Source of the DNA: Candidatus Kaiserbacteria bacterium
GTDB taxonomy: Bacteria > Patescibacteriota > Minisyncoccia > Phycocordibacterales > UBA2100
Length of the DNA stretch: 34,611 nucleotides
Reading direction: 5' to 3'
Assembly (NCBI GenBank): GCA_016217965.1
Contig: JACRFI010000010.1
Span: 1 to 34,611 of the forward strand
Below, piece after piece: positions 17,512 to 25,292 of the stretch. The notes under the pieces are model-generated. The model ran no database searches. It was not told where the DNA came from and saw only the letters and a program-made list of their open reading frames with translations. Numbering within the stretch: position 1 is the first letter of the stretch; each line of letters starts with the position of its first letter. Made by a program: the position numbers and the translations under genes.

Positions 17512-18154
17512 TTCGGATGTTAACTATGTTCGCAACTTCTTCCATCGTATCGGCATATGCATGAGCGCCTTTTTGTTCATATCCAGGCATGAGATGTCCT
17601 CGGAAAGCGATGACGAAACATCCCGCGGCTTTTCCTGCCTCTATTCCGAAATTAGAATCTTCCAACACAAACGAGAAGCTCGAGTCCGCATCGAGTGCGC
17701 GCAAACCGGCGAGGTAGCCATCAGGCGCGGGTTTTGGTTTTAGTTCTTGATGTTGGTGGAGGGAAATTACGATCTCCAATCTATTTTTTGAGGGAAGATG
17801 TTGCAGGACTTTTTCTATCGAATCTTGTTTGGATTGCGAAACAAGACCTAGCCTGAATTCTTTTGCATGCAGCTCCTCGATCAGTGAATCAGCGCCAGGG
17901 GTTATTTGTGCGCGTTCGTACACTTTTGCTGCCATGGCCTCATGTTCAGCGATCACATCTTCGCGGTTAAATGTCGCTCCGAGCGAGGTCGCTAGTTCAA
18001 TAACTCCCGTGAGACCGTATCCAATTAAATTCGGTATTTTTGCCGCGGCTTCCGCTCCGAACATTTTAGGCAGATATTCGCGCTCGAGTTCTTCCCAGAC
18101 AGGTTCACTGTTCACTATCACGCCATCCATATCGAAAATGAATGCTTTGTTCAT
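17498..18154 (-). CDS. HAD-superfamily phosphatase/phosphoglucomutase-like
   Basis: AFIFDMDGVIVNSEPVWEELE, GLVSQSKQDS, FVLEDSNFGIEAGKAAGC. Confidence 0.92.
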   Translation of the reverse strand: MNKAFIFDMDGVIVNSEPVWEELEREYLPKMFGAEAAAKIPNLIGYGLTGVIELATSLGATFNREDVIAEHEAMAAKVYERAQITPGADSLIEELHAKEFRLGLVSQSKQDSIEKVLQHLPSKNRLEIVISLHQHQELKPKPAPDGYLAGLRALDADSSFSFVLEDSNFGIEAGKAAGCFVIAFRGHLMPGYEQKGAHAYADTMEEVANIVNIRSKTR

Positions 18155-18160
18155 GCGGAA

Positions 18161-19300
18161 TTATTTCAAAAGTTTCAAAAAGTCTCTAATTATCATTTCA
18201 AGTTCCGCCATGATTTGCGCAAAGGCATATGACGCACTTGTTGAGGCGGTCGAATCATTCTTGATCCCAGGATTTTTCTTAGTCTCAAACGTTGTCTCAT
18301 GTGTAATAGGCGAACTGCTAGAAGTTTTCGTTGCACTATTTGTGACAGCAAACTTGCTCTCGCCTAGTCCTTTTGCCGCCACAGAGAAGATATCTGAAGT
18401 AGGTGTAATTGATATCGCAGTACCAATGGATTGTATGCCCGCGGAAAGCGGCGCGATATTCGCGAACGTCGAGAGTGGAGTTCCGGGTTGATAGGAATAC
18501 GGTGCGTTAGACATTTGTGGCATAAGCGTCGAAGGGTATGACGAAGAAAAAGACTGTTGGTATGTTCCTGCTCCCTGTGAAGAAAACATAGAACCGAGTG
18601 ACATCGGCCCTGAATTCGATAGCGGGACGAGAGGTGATGGAGCTACGTTACCTGTAGAAGTAAGCGCTTGGTACTTCTCAAAGGTGCTAGCGAGTATTTT
18701 TCCTGTGTCGTTGCCTGTAAAAGTGCCATCGCCCCCAGCAAGTTTGCCGATTGCTTCTGCAACTCCGACTGAGCCAGGAAGCCCAGCGTGATTCGTTTTG
18801 AATTGATTGCCGTAAAAGCGAAGGACTTCGACGTTGGGATTAGCGCTTTTCACACGCGCGATGGAGTTTTCAAATCCGCTATAATTAGCTTCAAGCGAAA
18901 CCAAGCTCTTCACGCGCTTCATTGTGTCAGCATCCATCGCGCCCACTGTTTGCCACATCGCCTTGTATCCGGCGCTGTATGCGACAAGGATAATTGTTTT
19001 GCCTGAAAGTTGCTGTATGACCCGGTCACGGTCCGTATTATTTGCATACGCGCCTGCTGTTAATTGCGGAGCGATGAGTTGTGCGCCAGCCGGCATTCTC
19101 GGCCCCATGACAGTCTTGGCACTTTCCGCCGCAACGCATGTCTGAGGGCCGTTACAAAGGCCACTGAAGAAGACCACAACCGTTCCTTCAGCGGAAATGG
19201 CACTTGGAGACACACTGAGGGCGAATACGAAAAGGAGAAAGAGTGCGGTGAGGCTTGCGACCTTGATGTTCGGGAAACGCGTCGCAGCGAACATACGCAC
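18161..19300 (-). CDS. Secreted hypothetical protein with alpha/beta-hydrolase-like N-terminal half
   Basis: Signal peptide ending SPSAISAEG; IILVAYSAGYKAMWQ resembles a nucleophile elbow; Ser/Thr/Pro-rich C-terminal half. Alternative ATG at 19294. Confidence 0.6.
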   Translation of the reverse strand: MRMFAATRFPNIKVASLTALFLLFVFALSVSPSAISAEGTVVVFFSGLCNGPQTCVAAESAKTVMGPRMPAGAQLIAPQLTAGAYANNTDRDRVIQQLSGKTIILVAYSAGYKAMWQTVGAMDADTMKRVKSLVSLEANYSGFENSIARVKSANPNVEVLRFYGNQFKTNHAGLPGSVGVAEAIGKLAGGDGTFTGNDTGKILASTFEKYQALTSTGNVAPSPLVPLSNSGPMSLGSMFSSQGAGTYQQSFSSSYPSTLMPQMSNAPYSYQPGTPLSTFANIAPLSAGIQSIGTAISITPTSDIFSVAAKGLGESKFAVTNSATKTSSSSPITHETTFETKKNPGIKNDSTASTSASYAFAQIMAELEMIIRDFLKLLK

Positions 19301-19348
19301 TAGCGTAACACGGGTGTCACGATGCTTGTCCTCTCAAAACGAACAATA

Positions 19349-20401
19349 TTAGATTTTCACAATCTTCTCCCAAGGTCTCCCAGATACTCCAAAGTGGCCG
19401 TACGCAGCAGTTTCTTGGAATATCGGTTTTCGAAGTCCGAGTCGTTCGATGATGGCGCGTGGCCTGAAGTCGAAGTGTTTATTTACGACAGATGTCAGGT
19501 TTTTTCCGCTGTCACTGAACGCTTCGACCATGACTGGCTCGACTCGTCCGATAGCGTATGCCACTGTAACAAGTGCTTTCTTCGCATAACCGTTAGCAAC
19601 CAAGTTTTTTGCGACGAAGCGGCACATGTACGCGGCGGAGCGGTCTACTTTCGTCGCATCCTTTCCAGAGAACGCGCCGCCTCCATGCGGCGCAAGGCCT
19701 CCATACGTGTCTACCTGGATCTTGCGGCCAGTGAGGCCAGCGTCGGCAAAGAATCCGCCTTGGATAAATTGCCCGGTCGGATTTACCAATACCTCAATGG
19801 CGTCGAGGTTGCCGAGGATGGGCTTGAAGAGATGCTTGATAAGGTCCGCACGAATATCTTCTTGGGATATCTTTTCATCGTGCTGCGTCGATGTGAGCGC
19901 TGTGAGCACTTTTCCTTTTGCGATAGTAACCTGTGTCTTGCCGTCGGGTTTTATCCATTTTAGTTTTTTGCTGCGGCGAAGCTCTTCAAGTTTTCTGGCC
20001 ATTTTGTGCACCAGCACAACACCGAGAGGCAGCATCTCTTTCGTTTCGTCGGTTGCGTAGCCGTACATGATGCCTTGGTCGCCTGCGCCCCCCGTATCTA
20101 CTCCCATCGCGATGTCTCCGGACTGTTGCGCTACTTTTACCAATACATCTAATTTCTCCGTATAGCCGATATCTTTGTAGACTTTGCGGGCGATCTTCTC
20201 AAAATTCAATTTCGCGTTGGTTTTTATTTCACCACCTATCATCAGTGTGCCATGGCTGCCGAACGTCTCGATCGCAACGCGGCTCATAGGATCTTCTTTC
20301 AAGGCAGCATCCAAAATCGCGTCCGAGATCTGATCGCAGACTTTATCCGGGTGGCCGGACGTAACGCTCTCAACTGTGTATCTCTCTAAAAGATGGAACA
20401 T
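19349..20401 (-). CDS. metK: S-adenosylmethionine synthetase
   Basis: TVESVTSGHPDKVCDQISDAILDA, GAGDQGIMYGYATDET, GGGAFSGKDATKVDRSAAY. Confidence 0.98.
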   Translation of the reverse strand: MFHLLERYTVESVTSGHPDKVCDQISDAILDAALKEDPMSRVAIETFGSHGTLMIGGEIKTNAKLNFEKIARKVYKDIGYTEKLDVLVKVAQQSGDIAMGVDTGGAGDQGIMYGYATDETKEMLPLGVVLVHKMARKLEELRRSKKLKWIKPDGKTQVTIAKGKVLTALTSTQHDEKISQEDIRADLIKHLFKPILGNLDAIEVLVNPTGQFIQGGFFADAGLTGRKIQVDTYGGLAPHGGGAFSGKDATKVDRSAAYMCRFVAKNLVANGYAKKALVTVAYAIGRVEPVMVEAFSDSGKNLTSVVNKHFDFRPRAIIERLGLRKPIFQETAAYGHFGVSGRPWEKIVKI

Positions 20402-20493
20402 AAGAATTAGGTTCTAGCTGCTAGCTACTAGTAATAAAATAATACGACTTCAGAACACGTTACTTCTAGAAGCTGGACCCTAGAAACTAGAAG

Positions 20494-20509
20494 CTCCCCT
20501 GTAGGGGAG
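20494..20509 (-). other. Hairpin CTCCCC-TACA-GGGGAG between riboswitch aptamer and metK
   Basis: Perfect 6-bp stem; no U-run follows, so not called a terminator. Confidence 0.55.
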
Positions 20510-20520
20510 ATTCTTTGTGA

Positions 20521-20620
20521 GAGTATCGCCCCGTTAGGGTCGGAGGGAGCACATTGCTTCATGTGAAGCTGTTGCTGGCGGGTCGTCGAGCCGAATCTCT
20601 CACCGCGCTCTTGATACGTA
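20521..20620 (-). ncRNA. SAM-I (S-box) riboswitch aptamer upstream of metK
   Basis: Minus strand GTATCAAGAGCGCGGTGAGAGATTCGGCTCGACGACCCGCCAGCAACAGCTTCACATGAAGCAATGTGCTCCCTCCGACCCTAACGGGGCGATAC matches SAM-I layout: UAUCAAGAG, GAGRGA-cUGGCYCGAYGA-CCCG-GCAAC, AAnGUGCU..UCC, P4 CCC-UAAC-GGGG, P1 GTATC/GATAC. Confidence 0.88.
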
Positions 20621-20692
20621 TGGGGGATGTGCGAATATTGTGCCAGGATACCTTTATTAATGCAAATATAGTGCGCGCTATCACATATTCGT

Positions 20693-21175
20693 ATGACACA
20701 AGATCAAGGAGGTGTTGACATTAGCAGGCAAGGAGAGAGTGCTGGTCGGGACGCATTTTCGAGAGGGAAGATAGTAGCTTTTGAGGATTTTTTAAAAAAT
20801 CAGCAACGGCTCCACGTTAGCATCTCTTCCGGAGCTCGCATCCTCGATCTAAATGGCGGCGAAGGGCCGTTTTCTCAGATGTTAAAACACAATGGATATG
20901 TTCGCAGCCTAACGGCAAAGGGCGGCGAACAATTCAATGCTGTGATCGCAATGGGTGTCTTGGGAAACATGAAAGATGATACAGAAAGAAAGGCAAAGCT
21001 TGCGGAGATGGGGCAGTCATTGATGCCGGGTGGAATTGCTCTGGTCGACCAGTTTCCAGGCGCGGAGAGTTTATTGCCAATAGACACTGAAGACGGACAC
21101 GAGTTGGATTTTCCTGTGGGTCCGGAGGCAAGCAGGGTGGTGAATGGGATCGTATTGCAAAAACATAAGAAGTGA
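20693..21175 (+). CDS. Short methyltransferase-like protein
   Basis: RILDLNGGEGPFSQMLKHNGY resembles SAM-binding motif I; AVIAMGVLGNMKDD...GQSLMPGGIALVDQF resembles later class I MTase motifs, but the protein is short (160 aa). Confidence 0.55.
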   Translation: MTQDQGGVDISRQGESAGRDAFSRGKIVAFEDFLKNQQRLHVSISSGARILDLNGGEGPFSQMLKHNGYVRSLTAKGGEQFNAVIAMGVLGNMKDDTERKAKLAEMGQSLMPGGIALVDQFPGAESLLPIDTEDGHELDFPVGPEASRVVNGIVLQKHKK

Positions 21176-21216
21176 ACTCCTAGTTGAGATTGTCCGACTG
21201 TGCTATATCTTTCGAG

Positions 21217-21792
21217 ATGCGGAAAATAATACTTGCTTCTCAGTCTCCGTGGCGGAAGAAGATACTGGCAAAAACTGGCCTGAAATTCAGGGTCGTTGTG
21301 AGTAATTTCGAAGAAGACCTCGGGCTGAAGCTCTCGCCTGAGAGATTAGCGATACTGATGGCTAGGGGAAAAGCAGAAGCGGTCGCGAAGAAACAAAAAG
21401 ACGCGATTATCATCGGCGCGGATACTTTCATAGTCTTTGGCAAACAATATCTGGGAAAGCCCCACACGCCCGAGAGGGCAAGGGAAATGTTGACGATGCT
21501 TGCTGGAAAATGGCATCGAATCATAACCGGGTTTGTCATTTTGGATCCAAAAAATGGAAAGCGGATTGAAAAATCTGTGATAACCCACGTGCATCTCAGG
21601 AAGGCAGATAAAAAAGAAATAGACGCATATGTAAAAACAGGCGAGCCACTGCAGGTCGCTGGTGGCTATGCAATACAGGGGCGAGCAGGGGCTCTGATAG
21701 ACAAAATAGAGGGTGACTATTGGAATATCGTCGGTCTTCCGCTCTCGGACCTCGTCGTAGCGCTGAGGAAATTCAACATTAAGCCACGATAG
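21217..21792 (+). CDS. maf: Maf-like nucleotide pyrophosphatase
   Basis: MRKIILASQSPWRKKILAKTGLKF, ADTFI, GKPHTPERAREMLTMLAGKWHRIITGFVI, GDYWNIVGLPL; start 21217 preferred to 21184. Confidence 0.94.
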   Translation: MRKIILASQSPWRKKILAKTGLKFRVVVSNFEEDLGLKLSPERLAILMARGKAEAVAKKQKDAIIIGADTFIVFGKQYLGKPHTPERAREMLTMLAGKWHRIITGFVILDPKNGKRIEKSVITHVHLRKADKKEIDAYVKTGEPLQVAGGYAIQGRAGALIDKIEGDYWNIVGLPLSDLVVALRKFNIKPR

Positions 21793-21836
21793 CTCGGAAA
21801 GAGGTGGTGTGGTAGCATCGTCTACTAAACGAGTAT

Positions 21837-22817
21837 ATGCCAACCAGAAAAAAGATAGTGACGATAGGAGGGGGAACTGGGCGTTTCGCGCTCCTCCAGG
21901 GCCTCAAAAAATATCCAGTGGACCTATCCGCAATAGTTACAATGTCGGATGATGGGGGCTCGACTGGGCGCCTCATGGACGAATTCGGCGTACTTCCGCC
22001 AGGAGATCTGCGGCAGTGTCTTGTGGCGCTTTCGAGTGCTCCACAGGTGATGCGCAAGCTGATGAATTATCGATTCGATAAGGGGGAATTGAAAGGCCAT
22101 AATTTTGGAAATATTTTTTTATCGACGCTTGAATTGGTGACGGGCTCGCTTGATAAAGCACTCGATCTTGCGGGATCAATATTGAATATAAAGGGCCGTG
22201 TTCTTCCAGTGACTCTCGACAAGATAAAACTTGTTGCAGAACTCAAGAACGGCAAAGTCATAGAAGGAGAAGATGCGCTCGGAGACTACCAGCTCGTGTC
22301 GCGATTTGGCATTAAAAAGATATATCTAAAGCCAAAGGGGCATCCGAATCCGAAGGCACTGCAAGCGATAAAGGAAGCAGATATGATAATCGTAGGACCA
22401 GGGGATTTGTATACATCTCTCATTCCGAATTTTCTCGTATCGGGAATCAGTTCTGCGTTCATAAAGTCACGTGCGAAAAAAGTTTACGTCGTGAATTTGA
22501 TGAACAAGAATGGACATACGGATGATTTCGAGGTGTCCGATTATGTGCGAGTCTTAGAAGATGTGGTTGGGAAAAAGAAGGCGTTTGATACAGTCGTCTA
22601 TAACACGAAAAATCCATCCACTGCACTTCTCAGGAAGTATGCCGATGAGGGAGAGCCAGTGCTGCGGCGGAAAGGCGCTAATGGCCAGAAAATGGTAGGG
22701 GCGAATCTGCTAGCGAGTCATCTTGTGAAGAAAGCAAAAGGCGATGTTTTGCAACGTGCACTCATTCGCCATGACCCTCAGAAGCTAGCGGCGGTTTTGA
22801 TGCGCCTCTCGAAGTAA
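21837..22817 (+). CDS. yvcK: YvcK/CofD-family gluconeogenesis factor-like protein
   Basis: KIVTIGGGTGRFALLQGLKKYPVDLSAIVTMSDDGGSTGRLMDEFGVLPPGDLRQCLVAL, GPGDLYTSLIPNFLV. Confidence 0.95.
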   Translation: MPTRKKIVTIGGGTGRFALLQGLKKYPVDLSAIVTMSDDGGSTGRLMDEFGVLPPGDLRQCLVALSSAPQVMRKLMNYRFDKGELKGHNFGNIFLSTLELVTGSLDKALDLAGSILNIKGRVLPVTLDKIKLVAELKNGKVIEGEDALGDYQLVSRFGIKKIYLKPKGHPNPKALQAIKEADMIIVGPGDLYTSLIPNFLVSGISSAFIKSRAKKVYVVNLMNKNGHTDDFEVSDYVRVLEDVVGKKKAFDTVVYNTKNPSTALLRKYADEGEPVLRRKGANGQKMVGANLLASHLVKKAKGDVLQRALIRHDPQKLAAVLMRLSK

Positions 22818-22821
22818 CGGC

Positions 22822-23259
22822 ATGTTCACGCTTTTCCGAACCCTTACGCTGATCGCACTCGTTTCATTTGCCCTTCATCTCGTGTGGGAATCATTACATG
22901 TTCAGCTCTATACGGGATACGAGCATTGGACACTCGGAATGCCGGTGGCGCTTTTAGCAACGATTGGGGATGTCTTGTACACGCTTGGCGCATTCGCGCT
23001 CGTGTCTGGCTTCAAGGGAAAAGTCGCATGGCTACAAGAGGCGAGACGGCAGGATTACTTGATGCTCGTGACGCTTGGATTTTTCATTGCACTCTTCGTC
23101 GAGTATAAGGGCCTCGCACTTGATAGGTGGCAATATCTGCCGGATATGCCGATTATTCCGCTCCTCAATGTCGGACTTTCGCCCGTGATACAAATGGCGC
23201 TTCTTCTTCCTCTCACGTTCTTTATCGTCTCGCGTGTACAGAAAATTAGTTTAAAATAG
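22822..23259 (+). CDS. Hypothetical polytopic membrane protein
   Basis: 145 aa with about four hydrophobic helices. Confidence 0.6.
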   Translation: MFTLFRTLTLIALVSFALHLVWESLHVQLYTGYEHWTLGMPVALLATIGDVLYTLGAFALVSGFKGKVAWLQEARRQDYLMLVTLGFFIALFVEYKGLALDRWQYLPDMPIIPLLNVGLSPVIQMALLLPLTFFIVSRVQKISLK

Positions 23260-23264
23260 ACAAC

Positions 23265-23732
23265 ATGAATACACGAAATATTGTGATTGGTGCAGTGATA
23301 GTAGTAATCGGATTGGGTGCAGTGTGGTTCGCAATGTCGGATTATGGCGCAAGCCTCTTCGGCGAGAAGACACGCGGAATAACATACAACAATGCAGACG
23401 ATAGCCTGATAAAGCTTGACCTGATACGCCCGGGCGTCACGGTCTTGCCGCATTTTACGGTAACAGGGCAAGCGCGCGGCACGTGGTATTTCGAAGCGAG
23501 CTTTCCGGTTGAAGTTGTTGCGGCGGACGGCAGGCAGCTTGCTATGGGAATTGCGCAAGCACAAGGCGAATGGATGACAGAGGAATTCGTGCCATTTGCT
23601 GCTCAGGTAGAGCTGACTGAGGACTACAGTGGTGCAGCAAAGCTAATATTGCACAAGGACAATCCTTCTGGAGAGGCAGCGAATGATGCGTCTATCGAAC
23701 TGCCCATTGAGATCCTAGATATCCAACAATAA
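23265..23732 (+). CDS. Membrane-anchored Gmad2 (Ig-like) domain protein
   Basis: N-terminal TM, then LIRPGVTVLPHFTVTGQARGTWYFEASFPVEVVAADGRQL...KLILHKDNPSGEAANDASIELPIEI. TAAAAT lies 7 nt before ATG. Confidence 0.75.
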   Translation: MNTRNIVIGAVIVVIGLGAVWFAMSDYGASLFGEKTRGITYNNADDSLIKLDLIRPGVTVLPHFTVTGQARGTWYFEASFPVEVVAADGRQLAMGIAQAQGEWMTEEFVPFAAQVELTEDYSGAAKLILHKDNPSGEAANDASIELPIEILDIQQ

Positions 23733-23741
23733 AAGCAGGGG

Positions 23742-23759
23742 TGATAGCATCACTCTATG
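23742..23759 (+). promoter_or_regulatory. Extended -10 (TGATAGCAT) 6 nt before ATG; predicted leaderless start
   Basis: TG-A-TAGCAT 23742-23750, cactct, ATG 23757. Confidence 0.55.
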
Positions 23760-24413
23760 GATTCTGCGGATGGAAGGGCGAGAGCGTTGAGGATGGTGGC
23801 GTACTTAAAGCGTGAGTACTCTAAGCCGAAAAGTGAGTTGAAATACAAAACGCCCTTCCAATTTCTTGTTGCAGTAGTCCTTTCGGCGCAGTGTACGGAC
23901 AAATTGGTGAACAAAGTGACAGAAACTCTCTTTAAGAAATACAAGACAGCCTCCGATTTTGCTAGGGCAAATCCTGTCGACTTCGAAAAAGAAGTAGCTC
24001 GTGTCTCTTTTTTTCGCAACAAAGCGAAAGCCATAATTGGTGCGGCAAAAATAGTTGAGCATCAGTACGCCGGCAAAGTCCCAAATGACGCCGACCTTCT
24101 TCAAAAATTGCCAGGCGTCGGCTACAAGACTGCACACGTGGTGTTAGGTGAGCTGTACGACACGTGGCCGGGGATACCCACGGATACGCATGTAAAACGA
24201 TTTGCGCGCAAATTCGATCTCACGCACCACACGGATCTAAAAAAGATATCTAAGGATCTCGAGGCGCTCATTCCGAAAAAAGATTGGAAGTATGTGAATA
24301 ATGGACTTGTGCTGTATGGGCGTTATATTTGCAAAGCACGGAGGCACGACTGTTTGCAGCATCCGCTCACAAAATTGTGGCCGGAAGCCGCCGAGCGTTG
24401 GCCCCGCACCTAA
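23757..24413 (+). CDS. nth: Endonuclease III
   Basis: FLVAVVLSAQCTDKLVNKVT, LPGVGYKTAHVVLGE helix-hairpin-helix, TDTHVKRFARK; C-terminal cysteines reduced (CKARRHDCLQHPL). Confidence 0.93.
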   Translation: MDSADGRARALRMVAYLKREYSKPKSELKYKTPFQFLVAVVLSAQCTDKLVNKVTETLFKKYKTASDFARANPVDFEKEVARVSFFRNKAKAIIGAAKIVEHQYAGKVPNDADLLQKLPGVGYKTAHVVLGELYDTWPGIPTDTHVKRFARKFDLTHHTDLKKISKDLEALIPKKDWKYVNNGLVLYGRYICKARRHDCLQHPLTKLWPEAAERWPRT

Positions 24414-24515
24414 TTTTGGCTTAGCCAATCCCGTCTATGACAATCCCAAACTCGCTGACAAGGCATACTCTAGACTTTGTTGAACAATCTGATTCAGTTG
24501 TCGAAAGCCAAAATT
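24412..24515. repeat. 11-bp perfect inverted repeat AATTTTGGCTT/AAGCCAAAATT
   Basis: AATTTTGGCTT 24412-24422 and AAGCCAAAATT 24505-24515. Confidence 0.75.
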
Positions 24516-24542
24516 GGTTCATGGGCAAGCCCCGCACATAGT

Positions 24543-25292
24543 ATGAAGACAATAGTTCAAAATCTGGCGGTTGAGTATGACGACCAGGGTTCTGGTCCTG
24601 TGGTTTTGATGTTGCACGGGTGGAAGGACTCGCTTCGTACATTCGACGCATTGATTCCGTATCTAGCGAAGCACAGGATAGTGCGGCTCGATCTGCCGGG
24701 GTTTGGCGGCAGCGAGATGCCAAGAAACACCTGGAATATCGCCGCGTATGTCGATTTTGTGCGTAGCTTTGTCGAGAAAATGAATTTGCAGGTGGATACC
24801 ATTGTCGGCCATTCATTTGGTGGCCGCATTGCCATCAGGGGTGTGGGGAGCAGAATATTGAAACCGAAACGAATGGTTCTTATTGCGGCGGCGGGCTTAG
24901 CAAAAAGACGGACACTTCGAAATCAATTGTTGGGTGCAATGGCGAAAATTGGGAGATTTGTGACGATGGTCCCGCCTTTCAGCCTGTGGCGTAACCAACT
25001 TCGCCAAGCGCTCTATGAATCGATAGGAAGCGATTATTTTACCGCAGGAGCTCTCAAAGATACTTTCGTTTCTGTGGTTGCAGAAAACCTGAGCGAATTT
25101 GCTTCAAAGATCACCGTGCCTACTCTCATCGTTTGGGGAAAGAATGATACGACGACTCCTCTCGAGCAAGCTATCCGGATCAAAGAGCTGGTCCATGGTT
25201 CTACTCTGCGAGTCGTTGATACCGCGGGCCATTTCGTGCATCGCGAGATGTCAGGTGAGGTAGCCAAGTCAATAGAAGAATTTCTCGTATGA
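24543..25292 (+). CDS. Alpha/beta hydrolase
   Basis: VLMLHGWKDSLRTFD, VGHSFGGRIAIR, PTLIVWGKNDTTTPL, TAGHFVHRE; TTG start at 24477 also possible. Confidence 0.88.
   Translation: MKTIVQNLAVEYDDQGSGPVVLMLHGWKDSLRTFDALIPYLAKHRIVRLDLPGFGGSEMPRNTWNIAAYVDFVRSFVEKMNLQVDTIVGHSFGGRIAIRGVGSRILKPKRMVLIAAAGLAKRRTLRNQLLGAMAKIGRFVTMVPPFSLWRNQLRQALYESIGSDYFTAGALKDTFVSVVAENLSEFASKITVPTLIVWGKNDTTTPLEQAIRIKELVHGSTLRVVDTAGHFVHREMSGEVAKSIEEFLV

Noticed and set aside
20693-21175. Methyltransferase as a pseudogene
   Set aside because: The ORF is intact with its own upstream region; it is short, but there is no direct evidence of decay.
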